From positions 228,105,152-228,169,151 of the forward strand of contig CM060981.1 of the NCBI GenBank assembly GCA_030765065.1: 64,000 bases of DNA, read 5' to 3'. Positions 36,285 through 46,511 of the stretch are shown here, piece by piece. How positions within the stretch are numbered: position 1 is the first letter of the stretch; each line of letters opens with the position of its first letter. The notes beneath the pieces are model-generated. The model searched no databases. It was not told the origin of the DNA and saw nothing but the letters and a program-made list of their open reading frames with translations. A program made the translations under genes and the position numbers. The stretch comes from Deroplatys truncata. Lineage: Eukaryota > Arthropoda > Insecta > Mantodea > Mantidae.

Positions 36285-37810
36285 AAATCGAACCCGGTAA
36301 TACTTTTAATAAATGTATTTTAGCTCCCCAATATCAGCATCTACCATTTAATCTTTACTCGAACCTGATATGATCCATAAGCTTGAAGATATATGAAATC
36401 ACCTCTTCGGGATTCTATCTAAGTACTTTAAAGTAATTTTTATAACGATAACGATATTTAAGGACTAGATACTCTGTTTACGTTTACCTTGACATGTCTA
36501 TCTAAATTAAATTACGAGTTATTAAATGTTTGCAAGTAAATTTCATTGAATCGGTATTCGAACCCAGAACACCAGGAACAAAATAATTTATAATATTAGT
36601 CTGACATGTTAAGCAAAGCTGTATGCAGTTACATCATCGATCTAAGTGATATATTCTAGTGTACAGAGGAAAATTAAGAAAGTCATTAAAAATCGGGAAT
36701 CGAACCAAGCACAACTGATTGGCAATTATATACAGCATTAATCACCCAGTACAGAACCTATCAATCATGCTTTGCTGCACTCCTCTACATCACTTAGTTT
36801 CCGAGATAATGAAAATTTAAAAATTAAGGATCGAACCCAGGACGTCAGGTATCTAGTTACACATTTACAAGATACTACCTAATAACATAAACGCAATAAA
36901 GTTTATTTGGCGTCTTTATCTTAATTGGTTTAGGAGTTATTAAATTTATAAGTAAATTCCATCGAATCAGTATTCGAACCCAGAACACCAAGAACAAAAT
37001 AATTTATAATATGAGTTTGGTATGCCTAAAGGTGCTGTATGTAGTTACAGCATCAATCTAACTGATATTTTCTAGAGTATAGAGTAAAATTAAGAAAGTC
37101 ATTAAAAAATCGGGAATCGAACCAAGCACAACTGATTGGCAATTATATACAGCATTAATCACCCAGTACAGAACCTATCAATCATGCTTTGCTGCACTCC
37201 TCTACATCACTTAGTTTCCGAGATAATGAAAATTTTAAAATTAAGGATCGAACCCAGGACGTCAGGTATCTAATTACACATTTACAAGATACTACCTAAT
37301 AACAAACGCAATAAAGTTTATTTGGCGTCTTTATCTTAATTGGTTTAGGAGTTATTAAATTTATAAGTAAATTCCATCGAATCAGTATTCGAACCCAGAA
37401 CACCAAGAACAAAATAATTTATAATATGAGTTTGGTATGCTTAAAGGTGCTGTATGTAGTTACAGCATCAATCTAACTGATATTTTCTAGAGTATAGAGT
37501 AAAATTAAGGAAGTCATTAAAAAATCAGGATTCGAACTAGAGACAACCGATTAAAAATTATATACAGTATTAATTACACATTATAACAGCTATCAAACAT
37601 GCTTTGGTCCATTCCTCTAGCTTACTTAGTTTCCGAGATAATAAAGTGTTTAAAATTAAGGATCGAACCCAGGACACCAGGTACCAAAATATACATTCAC
37701 AAGAAACTACCTAATGACATTAATGTAATAAAGTTTATTTGGCGTCTTTATCTTAATTAGTCTCAGAGTTATTAGAAGATGAATTTGCATTCACTCCTAG
37801 GATTCGAACT
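36285..37810. repeat. 417-bp higher-order tandem array, left arm
   Basis: On the plus strand the recurring core reads GATTCGAAC or GATCGAACCC, spaced about 131-143 bp, with a 415-417-bp super-period of three diverged monomers. Two further cores (about 37663 and 37804) lie in the 37590-37915 segment that has no counterpart in the right arm. The array separates the promoter from the centre. Confidence 0.88.
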
Positions 37811-37915
37811 CAGGCATCCCGGTCAACTAGAAAAAATACCCTAATGACGCGGCGCATTCCAAAGAATTGATTAGTTTTTATCCCAATGTTCTATCTCTTT
37901 TCATTCAGGAGATAT
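37590..37915. other. Left-arm segment absent from the right arm (326 bp)
   Basis: The arms pair up to 37589/38044 and again from 37915/38039 inward. The left has 326 bp here while the right has only TAAAC (38039-38043). The segment continues the left tandem array, so the simplest reading is a deletion in the right arm. Confidence 0.85.
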
Positions 37916-37938
37916 AAGCGATTAAACAGTAGAAATAA

Positions 37939-38015
37939 AGTGGGCGGAGCTTGCCGGCATAGATCAAAGAACTTTATCAGATGTCGGCATCTCTCTGTGG
38001 GCTCAAACATACATA
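37939..38015. other. Central loop of the palindrome (77 bp)
   Basis: Flanked by perfect 23-bp inverted repeats at 37916-37938 and 38016-38038 (AAGCGATTAAACAGTAG at the left). Inside is a second, smaller stem: GCCGGCAT at 37953-37960 and ATGTCGGC at 37981-37988, pairing with one G-T. The loop contains no open frame. Confidence 0.85.
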
Positions 38016-38094
38016 TTATTTCTACTGTTTAATCGCTTTAAACCTGTTATAATGTGTAATTAATACTGTATATAATTTTTAATCGGTTGTCTCT

Positions 38095-39345
38095 AGTTCG
38101 AATCCTGATTTTTTAATGACTTCCTTAATTTTACTCTATACTCTAGAAAATATCAGTTAGATTGATGCTGTAACTACATACAGCACCTTTAAGCATACCA
38201 AACTCATATTATAAATTATTTTGTTCTTGGTGTTCTGGGTTCGAATACTGATTCGATGGAATTTACTTATAAATTTAATAACTCCTAAACCAATTAAGAT
38301 AAAGACGCCAAATAAACTTTATTGCGTTTGTTATTAGGTAGTATCTTGTAAATGTGTAATTAGATACCTGACGTCCTGGGTTCGATCCTTAATTTTAAAA
38401 TTTTCATTATCTCGGAAACTAAGTGATGTAGAGGAGTGCAGCAAAGCATGATTGATAGGTTCTGTACTGGGTGATTAATGCTGTATATAATTGCCAATCA
38501 GTTGTGCTTGGTTCGATTCCCGATTTTTTAATGACTTTCTTAATTTTACTCTATACTCTAGAAAATATCAGTTAGATTGATGCTGTAACTACATACAGCA
38601 CCTTTAGGCATACCAAACTCATATTATAAATTATTTTGTTCTTGGTGTTCTGGGTTCGAATACTGATTCGATGGAATTTACTTATAAATTTAATAACTCC
38701 TAAACCAATTAAGATAAAGACGCCAAATAAACTTTATTGCGTTTATGTTATTAGGTAGTATCTTGTAAATGTGTAACTAGATACCTGACGTCCTGGGTTC
38801 GATCCTTAATTTTTAAATTTTCATTATCTCGGAAACTAAGTGATGTAGAGGAGTGCAGCAAAGCATGATTGATAGGTTCTGTACTGGGTGATTAATGCTG
38901 TATATAATTGCCAATCAGTTGTGCTTGGTTCGATTCCCGATTTTTAATGACTTTCTTAATTTTCCTCTGTACACTAGAATATATCACTTAGATCGATGAT
39001 GTAACTGCATACAGCTTTGCTTAACATGTCAGACTAATATTATAAATTATTTTGTTCCTGGTGTTCTGGGTTCGAATACCGATTCAATGAAATTTACTTG
39101 CAAACATTTAATAACTCGTAATTTAATTTAGATAGACATGTCAAGGTAAACGTAAACAGAGTATCTAGTCCTTAAATATCGTTATCGTTATAAAAATTAC
39201 TTTAAAGTACTTAGATAGAATCCCGAAGAGGTGATTTCATATATCTTCAAGCTTATGGATCATATCAGGTTCGAGTAAAGATTAAATGGTAGATGCTGAT
39301 ATTGGGGAGCTAAAATACATTTATTAAAAGTATTACCGGGTTCGA
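38095..39345. repeat. 417-bp higher-order tandem array, right arm (B-box-like cores)
   Basis: TTCGA cores start at 38097, 38240, 38381, 38512, 38655, 38798, 38929, 39071, 39270 and 39341. The first eight are 131-143 bp apart, and equivalent cores recur every 415-417 bp (for example 38381 and 38798). Several read GGTTCGATTCC or GTTCGAATCC, matching the pol III B-box consensus GGTTCGANTCC. The flanking T-stem pairing of a tRNA is not kept, so these are not tRNA genes. Confidence 0.88.
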
Positions 39346-39841
39346 TTTAGAAGCTTAGAATCTGTGAAACTCTGGAAAAATTGCTTTTCTCGTGATTGTA
39401 GTTAAATGTAATGGGCTTTCTGTGAGAAGATGGAAAGGAAGAATTGAAAAGGGAATGAAAACATGAGATAATTAAGTAAATAAGGGGGACATCTTCTCGT
39501 TACCTTTTGAGCTTTTACTTTAAGTACTGTGATAATACAGCTGTAATTAACCTTGGTACAATAGGTGGTGATGGTGGTGGTAGGCTTTGAATTTGAAATA
39601 TATGTCTGAATGAGCGTGGGAGAAATCTTCTCTTGCTGGTGTGACAGCTTAAGCAGGTAGTTATTAGACGAGTTTAAACGTGTTTGATGCTGTCAGACAT
39701 TCTGTCTCTGGGTGTGACGTCATAAACATCCTGTCTCTAGACTTGAGGTTATATGGCTGTGGGGTTAATACACGTTGAGCGATCATATACATCTGGTTAT
39801 GAAACGAGTTTATGATTGATCTAAAAGGTTCGTGCTCCCTC

Positions 39842-39849
39842 TATAAATA
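39842..39849 (+). promoter_or_regulatory. TATA box of the intact polymerase gene
   Basis: TATAAATA lies 32 bp before the A of TTCATTGTG (A at 39874), the usual TATA-to-initiator spacing for RNA polymerase II. The start codon is at 40008, giving a leader of about 134 nt. Both arms carry the same box, so the two genes would be transcribed divergently from the central region. Confidence 0.62.
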
Positions 39850-40007
39850 TGGTGATCTAGGGCATTGGACTTCATTGTGCTAATTAGTCTTGAGGTGTTA
39901 ACATCGTGTTCTCTCCAAGAATAATCAGCTTTCTAAAGTGGTGTCAAGGTGAAGAGGTCTACATTTCATTGATCAGTGATTAATACGTTATTACATCAAG
40001 AATAAAG

Positions 40008-43000
40008 ATGAATAACTCAGCGTATAAGGATATTATTCCAAGCGCTACTGGATATGCATGCGGAAAATGTGGGAGGAAGTTCCTCCGAGGTTATGACAAG
40101 AGAAGACACGAGATGAGCTGCAAGAAGCTCTTCAAATGTAAACATTGTAATGTAACCTTCAAAGATTGTTATAAGGGACAGGGACACGAAGATATATGTG
40201 AAATAAGCAGCCCTCAGAAGAAAAGAAGATTGGAGCCAACTAAACATCAGTTGCTGTCAACAATGGAGGACTGTGGTATGAAAGAATACGAAACTTCATT
40301 CGAAGGACGATTGAAATCGTATTTTATACGATGCGAATCAGCTAAGGACCTAAATATGTATCTGCAAGAGGCAAAACAACGTATAATCCAGGCTGTGCAT
40401 AAAGAGCTTAGCATTCATAAGAGTGTTAAAATTAATCTGCTGGCTGAGTGTCGATTTGTTAACAGTATTGGAGAAACCTGTGACAAAACATTTAAAACAC
40501 GGAATCAAGCTGTGTTTCTAGAAACAGAACTGGAGTCAACGATTGAAGTGAAATTCAAGAAATTGGTGACTGAAATGGAGGAGTCTCAGCTTAAGGGTAG
40601 CAGCTGGGCTTTGCTTGCTGTGGAAGGAGTTCGACTTCGTATCAACAAGTACAACCCGTTACGAGGAAGTAGCTACATACCACTACCGTCATCTGTCGGA
40701 GCTAAAGAAGCGTGTATAAACATTCAGAACTTTACCGACGAGAAATGTTTCATGTACTCTATATTAGCTAAATTCATAGGGAAGGATGCGCAACGTGTGA
40801 GCAAATACAAACAACTTCAAGATAAGTACGACTTCAGCTGTGTTTCCTACCCTACTCCACTTTCTCAAATACCTAAATTTGAGAAGTTTAACAATATGTC
40901 TATTAACGTTTTCGGGTTGGATGAGAAGCACGAAGTGTATCCGATAAAGGTTGCTGATATTGAACTACCTGAACATCGCGACCTGCTACTATTGAATGAC
41001 AGCAGTGGAAAACATCACTACGTGTATATAAAGAATTTTGAGAAACTCGTTCGACGCCAGAAAACTAACCATAATGGACGGGTTTATACTTGTAAGCGCT
41101 GCTTTACACATTTTGATGACCAGAGCGGACGAAGTGGACAGGAAAAACTACAAGAACATGCAGCCGTCTGTATTCAACATGGTGTTGCAAGGGTAGTTAT
41201 GCCTACCAAGGAGAAATCAATTGTACAGTTTAAAAATGTTGAGAGGATGCTGAAAGTACCTTATGTCATCTATGCGGATTTTGAGAGTATTCTCACTCCA
41301 TGCCATACGTGTATACCCAATCCTGAAACTTCCTATACAACCCCTTATCAAGAGCACACACCAATGAGCTTCTGTGTTTACGTGAAGCCTACATCCAGTG
41401 TTGAACATCTCGAAACTGGTCTTCCTAAGCAACCCTATGTGTATCGTGGTGCTGATGCTGCTCAGAAGTTTATGCTGTACCTGACATCTCTTGCAAAAAT
41501 GATTGGTAATATATACAAATCTGCTAAGCCTCTGAAACTTACGGATCAACAGCAAAAGGATTTCGAGTCTTCTACGACATGCTACTTGTGTAGAAAACCC
41601 TTTACAGAAGAGAACTATAAAGTACGCGACCATGATCACATCAGCGGTGAATATCGTGGAAGTCTTCATAATGAATGTAATTTAGCCTGTAAAACACCTA
41701 AATATATACCAGTCTTCATGCATAACCTTAGCGGATATGACTCTCATTTCATTGTTAAGGAGCTGGGTTGTACAAGTGAACGTGTGGAGGTAATTCCTAA
41801 CTCTGAAGAAAGCTATATCTCATTCACCAAGTATGTAGGAGATATAAAGCTTCGATTTGTGGATAGCTTCCGATTCCTCAGTACAAGCTTGGATAAGTTG
41901 GTAAAAAATCTAACCTCGTATCCTGAAACGCTAAAGTACTTTGGAGAAGACAAATTGAAGTTGATGACCCGTAAGGGTGTATTTCCATATGATTTTGTTA
42001 CGTCATGGGATGCCCTGAACGAGACCTGCTTGCCTCCTAAGGACTCCTTCTACAATAGATTAAATGAAGAAGAAATTACTGATGCTGACTACGATCATGC
42101 TAGAAATGTATGGGACCTGTTTAATGTGAGAAACCTGGGAGAGTACAGCGATCTCTACTTAACTTCGGATGTACTTCTTCTAGCTGACGTCTTTGAGACG
42201 TTCAGAGAGCAAACCCTTAAAACACACAAAGTCGATCCCGCCCATTATTTTACCTCTCCAGGTCTAACATGGGACGCTATGTTACTGTATACTGGAATTA
42301 AGTTAGAGCTGTTACAAGATTATGATCAACTACTCATGGTGGAATCAGGTATAAGAGGAGGTTTATGCCAAGTTTCTCATCGGTATGCTGAGGCTAATAA
42401 CACTTATATGGAGAAGTTTGATCCGACGAGACCAACCCAATTTATCACATACGAGGACGCAAATAACCAATATGGGTGGGCAATGTGTCACGCCCTTCCT
42501 TTTGGTGGATTTCAGTGGGTGTCACCTGAAGAAATCAACTTAGAAACACTACAAGAAGATGATCCTCATGGGTACATATTAGAAGTCGACATCGAGTATC
42601 CTGCAGAACTTCACGATCTACACAACGATCTACCGTTCCTGCCAGAGTGTATGAAACCATTGGAATCATCTACAAAGAAACTGATACCTCATCTTGGACC
42701 TCGAAAGAAGTATGTAGTGCATTACATGGCTTTGAAGCAAGCTCTTAGTCATGGACTACGACTAACAAAAATCCATCGTGTGCTACAATTCCGACAGTCT
42801 CAGTGGTTGAAACCTTATGTGGAATTTAACAACAGGCTACGACAACAAGCTGCAAATGATTTCGAGAAGGATCTCTACAAACTCTTTAACAACGCTATGT
42901 TTGGAAAAACTATGGAGAACCTGCGTAATCGTATGGATATACGACTGGTGACCAATGAAAAAACTCTAGAGAAGCTGATCGCCAAGCCTACGTTTATCGA

Positions 43001-43661
43001 CAGGACGATATATGCTGATAATCTAGCTGCTGTACATATGGCCTCTCGTCAGATTGTATTCAACAAGCCTATATACATTGGTATGAGTGTGTTGGACATC
43101 TCCAAGACATTAATGTATAACTATCATTACGACGTTTTGTTGCCTTATTATGGAGCTGAAAACCTGAAGCTTATGTATATGGACACTGATTCGTTCATTC
43201 ATCGTGTAACAACTGAAGATGTGTACCAGGACAAGCTACGTTTTCTTGAGCATCTCGATACAGCTGATTACCCTGCCAACCATATATGTTACTCTACTCA
43301 GAACAAGAAGGTATTGGGAAAATTTAAAGATGAGGCTAATAGCAAAATCATCCTACGCTTTGTTGGACTACGTCCTAAGATGTATGCCTTAGATATTCAA
43401 GGGTCAATGATAAAAAAGATTAAAGGTATAAAACGTAGCGCTATTAAGCAGTACATTTCGTTTGACAGCTATACAGACTGTCTAAAAACCAGTGAAATCA
43501 TCAGAACACCTATGAATCTGATCCTATCACGAAAGCATGCCCTTGCTACAGTACAAGTGAATAAAATTGCATTGACTCCGTTTGATGATAAAAGAATTAT
43601 TGCTGATGACGGGATAACAACATATGCGTATGGACATTACGCCATTACAAACAGTGCTTAA
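40008..43661 (+). CDS. polB: Protein-primed family B DNA polymerase with zinc fingers and endonuclease VII-like module, 1217 aa
   Basis: The product would copy linear element DNA from its ends, with a protein as primer. Order of parts: two C2H2/C-type zinc fingers (Cys18, Cys21 to Cys64); a further Cys-rich finger near 362-388; exonuclease motif I YADFES (Asp424, Glu426); an inserted endonuclease VII-like zinc module (Cys525, Cys528, RDHDH 540-544, HNEC 554-557); ExoII HNLSGYDSH (572-580); ExoIII YLTSD (717-721); polymerase motif A EDANNQYG (Asp817); motif B KLFNNAMFG (958-966); motif C YMDTDS (1057-1062, both Asp present); and KMY (1124-1126). All catalytic residues are present and there is no intron. 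This layout is typical of Polinton/Maverick and related virus-like polymerases. The ATG follows the TATA box by about 160 bp and no upstream in-frame start extends the frame. No terminal-protein domain was assigned; it may lie in the N-terminal 420 residues. Confidence 0.95.
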   Translation: MNNSAYKDIIPSATGYACGKCGRKFLRGYDKRRHEMSCKKLFKCKHCNVTFKDCYKGQGHEDICEISSPQKKRRLEPTKHQLLSTMEDCGMKEYETSFEGRLKSYFIRCESAKDLNMYLQEAKQRIIQAVHKELSIHKSVKINLLAECRFVNSIGETCDKTFKTRNQAVFLETELESTIEVKFKKLVTEMEESQLKGSSWALLAVEGVRLRINKYNPLRGSSYIPLPSSVGAKEACINIQNFTDEKCFMYSILAKFIGKDAQRVSKYKQLQDKYDFSCVSYPTPLSQIPKFEKFNNMSINVFGLDEKHEVYPIKVADIELPEHRDLLLLNDSSGKHHYVYIKNFEKLVRRQKTNHNGRVYTCKRCFTHFDDQSGRSGQEKLQEHAAVCIQHGVARVVMPTKEKSIVQFKNVERMLKVPYVIYADFESILTPCHTCIPNPETSYTTPYQEHTPMSFCVYVKPTSSVEHLETGLPKQPYVYRGADAAQKFMLYLTSLAKMIGNIYKSAKPLKLTDQQQKDFESSTTCYLCRKPFTEENYKVRDHDHISGEYRGSLHNECNLACKTPKYIPVFMHNLSGYDSHFIVKELGCTSERVEVIPNSEESYISFTKYVGDIKLRFVDSFRFLSTSLDKLVKNLTSYPETLKYFGEDKLKLMTRKGVFPYDFVTSWDALNETCLPPKDSFYNRLNEEEITDADYDHARNVWDLFNVRNLGEYSDLYLTSDVLLLADVFETFREQTLKTHKVDPAHYFTSPGLTWDAMLLYTGIKLELLQDYDQLLMVESGIRGGLCQVSHRYAEANNTYMEKFDPTRPTQFITYEDANNQYGWAMCHALPFGGFQWVSPEEINLETLQEDDPHGYILEVDIEYPAELHDLHNDLPFLPECMKPLESSTKKLIPHLGPRKKYVVHYMALKQALSHGLRLTKIHRVLQFRQSQWLKPYVEFNNRLRQQAANDFEKDLYKLFNNAMFGKTMENLRNRMDIRLVTNEKTLEKLIAKPTFIDRTIYADNLAAVHMASRQIVFNKPIYIGMSVLDISKTLMYNYHYDVLLPYYGAENLKLMYMDTDSFIHRVTTEDVYQDKLRFLEHLDTADYPANHICYSTQNKKVLGKFKDEANSKIILRFVGLRPKMYALDIQGSMIKKIKGIKRSAIKQYISFDSYTDCLKTSEIIRTPMNLILSRKHALATVQVNKIALTPFDDKRIIADDGITTYAYGHYAITNSA

Positions 43662-43864
43662 AAGAATGTAAGTTAAAGATAAAGATTTTCTAGTGAGTCT
43701 ACAATCTTAAAAAAGAAGGTATCTGTGTGCTGTATATGCAGATAGCTGACGCCTGATGAAGAAAGAAGAAGATGGAAGGGAAGGTGGTAACCCTGCCATT
43801 AGGAGCAATCCTAGTGCTAGTCTCAAGCCTAGATAAAAGGGGAGAGACATCTATAACGAACTAA

Positions 43865-43870
43865 AATAAA
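43865..43870 (+). terminator. Poly(A) signal AATAAA
   Basis: 204 bp after the stop codon of the intact polymerase, before the minisatellites begin. A plausible 3' end signal by position and sequence. Confidence 0.55.
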
Positions 43871-44029
43871 GGTATGTTGACGTAAAGCTTTTCAATTTGT
43901 GAACCAATATGCAGTTTATCCCTCTCCGCATCGTACAATAACTGTTTAACATATAATAAGTTTGTAAGATTTAGAAAAAAGTATATAAATTGTTGTAACG
44001 TTGGATGAGAAAAGTTTTATAATCGAATT

Positions 44030-44937
44030 ACTCTCTATATTACCATGAGTACCTGTGATACTAGATGAATTACCTGTGAAATATGAAACTATGCTATACC
44101 CAACCCTGGAATCTAGCCTCCTGTGATACTACCTGAATTAGCCTAAATACCTACGATACTAGCTGAATTAGCTGTGAAATCATGCATAGCTATGATGCAG
44201 TTAGCCTCTGGAATCTAGCCTCCTGTGATACTAGCTGAATTAGCTTAAATGCTCACGATACTAGCTGAATTGGCTATGAAAATGATTTAAATACCTGTGA
44301 TACTACCCGAATCATGTGAAATTACCTTAACTAGCTCTAATACGAATTCCTGCTCTAAATTAGCACGAGCACCTGTGATACTATCTGAATTACCTGTTAA
44401 AATGACTCAAATACCATTGATACAACCTGAATCATCTGCATTTACCTTAAATAGCTGTGATACAAATCTCTGATCGAAATTATCAATAATATCTGTGAAA
44501 CTATGCTGATTACCTCAAATACTTATGATATTACCTGAACTATCTGTAAAATACGAAACTAGGCTATAACCAACCCCTGGAACCTACCCTCCTGTAATGC
44601 TTGCTTAATTACTCTAAACACCTATGTTACTTGAATTATCCTAAATACCTACGATACCCTCTGAATTACCTGTGAAATATGAAACTATGCTATACCCAAC
44701 CCTGGAATCTAACCTCCTGTGATACTAGCTGAATTAGCCTAAATACCTACGATACTAGCTGAATTAGCTGTGAAATCATGCATAGCTATGATGCAGTTAG
44801 CCTCTGGAATCTATCCTGTGTTACTAGACGAATTAGCCTAAAAACATACGATACTAGCTGAATTACCTGTGAAATCATACACTGCTATGATCCAGTCAGC
44901 CTCTTGCAATACTATCTGAATTACTTACCTGTTAGTG
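44030..44937. repeat. Third minisatellite, right arm (one extra unit)
   Basis: The inverse of 30795-31605 plus 99 bp. The extra unit lies around 44770-44870, where the GCATAGCTATGATGCAGTTAG composite is present a second time. Confidence 0.88.
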
Positions 44938-44941
44938 TTAG

Positions 44942-45132
44942 TGGGTTAGCTTTTCCCGTTGCAGGTCACCTTTTTTCCCTTTGGTGGTCGCCTTTTTTCC
45001 CTTTGCTGGTGACATTTTTCCCTTTGCTGGTCACGTTTTTCCCTTTGCTAGTCAACTTTTTCCCTTTGTGGGTCTCCTTTTTCCCTGAGCAGTCACCTTT
45101 TTCCCCTGAACGAGTCACCTTTTCCCTGAATA
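44942..45132. repeat. Short minisatellite (~21 bp units), right arm
   Basis: The inverse of 30600-30790. Units read TTTTTCCCTTTGCTGGTCAC. The 83-codon frame at 44904-45155 arises from it. Confidence 0.92.
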
Positions 45133-45226
45133 GGTTACGTGATGGGCATGTCTAGAATTAGCGTTCTAACATTGACATGAAACAGTTTTCCACTAAGTTC
45201 ACGTCTAAAGTCGCTTTCAAGTCTAG

Positions 45227-46511
45227 CCCTCCTATTCCCTATCTCTCCTATATATAAGTCCATATTCCTACTGCTACACTACCTGTCTAGCCTAACACCT
45301 CTTCTCCTGTTCCTATACCTCTCATATAAACCATACTCTATTCCTCTAGATCTGTCTAGCCTAACACCTCCCCTCGTTTTCCTATACCTCTCATATAAAC
45401 TATACTCTACTCAGCCTCTGTCTAGCCTAGCACCTCCCCTCGTATTCCCTATCTGTCTCATATAAAGCGCACTCCTCCTCCTACCACTGTCTAGCCTAGC
45501 GTCAGTCCTCGTATTCCCTATCTCGCCCATATAAATGCATTTTCCTCCTTGAAGACTCTCTCAACCTAGCACCTACCTTCGTTTTCCCTATCTTTTCCCA
45601 TATAGACGTATAATCTCTCATTCAGACCTTCCCGACTAGCCTAGCACTTCTCCTCATATTCCCCTACCTCTCTCATATAAGATGCATTCCCTCATTCAAC
45701 ACCGTCTAGCCTAGCATCGACCCTCGTATTCCCTATCTCTCGCATATAAACGCCTACTCCATCATTCAAAACTCCTATCCTAATACCTCTCCTCGGTTCG
45801 CTATATCACTCATATTCTACCCTTCAAGTCCTGTTTAGTATAGCATCTTTCCTTGTATTTCCTATCTCTCTCGTATAAAGCATATCCCTCCCTCCTTTAG
45901 CATCTGACTAGCCTAGCATCAGGCCTGTTATTCCCTATCTCTCCTGTATATAAGTCCATATTCCTACTGCTACACTACCTGTCTAGCCTAACACCTCTTC
46001 TCCTGTTCCTATACCTCTCATATAAACCATACTCTATTCCTCTAGCTCTGTCTAGCCTAACACCTCTTCTCCTGTTCCTATACCTCTCATATAAACCATA
46101 CTCTATTCCTCTAGCTCTGTCTAGCCTAACGCCTCTCTCGTTTACCTATGACTCTCACATAAACCATACTCTGCTCCTCGACCTCTGTCTAGTCTAACTC
46201 CTCTCCTCGTTTTCCTATACCACTCATATAAACCATACATTACTCAGCCTCTGTCTAGCCTAACACCTCCCCTCGTTTTCCTATACCTCTCATATAAACT
46301 ATACTCTACTCAGCCTCTGTCTAGCCTAGCACCTAACTTCGTTTTCCCTATCTTTCTCATATAAAGCGCACTCCCCCTCCTACCACTGTCTAGCCTAGCG
46401 TCAGTCCTCGTATTCCCTATCTCGCCCATATAAACGCATTTTCCTCCTTGAACCGTCGCATCTAGCCTCGTTTTCCCTATCCTTTCCCATATAAACGCAA
46501 AAAACTGCGCT
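45227..46511. repeat. Terminal minisatellite, right arm
   Basis: The inverse of 29221-30505. Units contain CTGTCTAGCCTAACACCTC and CTCATATAAACCATACTC. It ends about 25 bp from the element terminus. Confidence 0.92.

Larger units (their letters stand above)
29198..37938 (+). repeat. Left arm of the palindrome (8,741 bp)
   Basis: Pairs with 38016-46534 in inverse orientation. It retains the 326-bp segment 37590-37915 that the right arm lacks, and lacks one 99-bp unit of the third minisatellite. It carries the polymerase copy with the premature stop. Confidence 0.92.

Noticed and set aside
38095..39345. tRNA genes suggested by GGTTCGATTCC cores
   Set aside because: The 5-bp T-stem does not pair around the cores and no A box or cloverleaf is present.
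36285..39345. CRISPR array
   Set aside because: The direct repeats are long (about 140 and 417 bp), there is no short repeat-spacer pattern and no cas gene, and the DNA is clearly eukaryotic.
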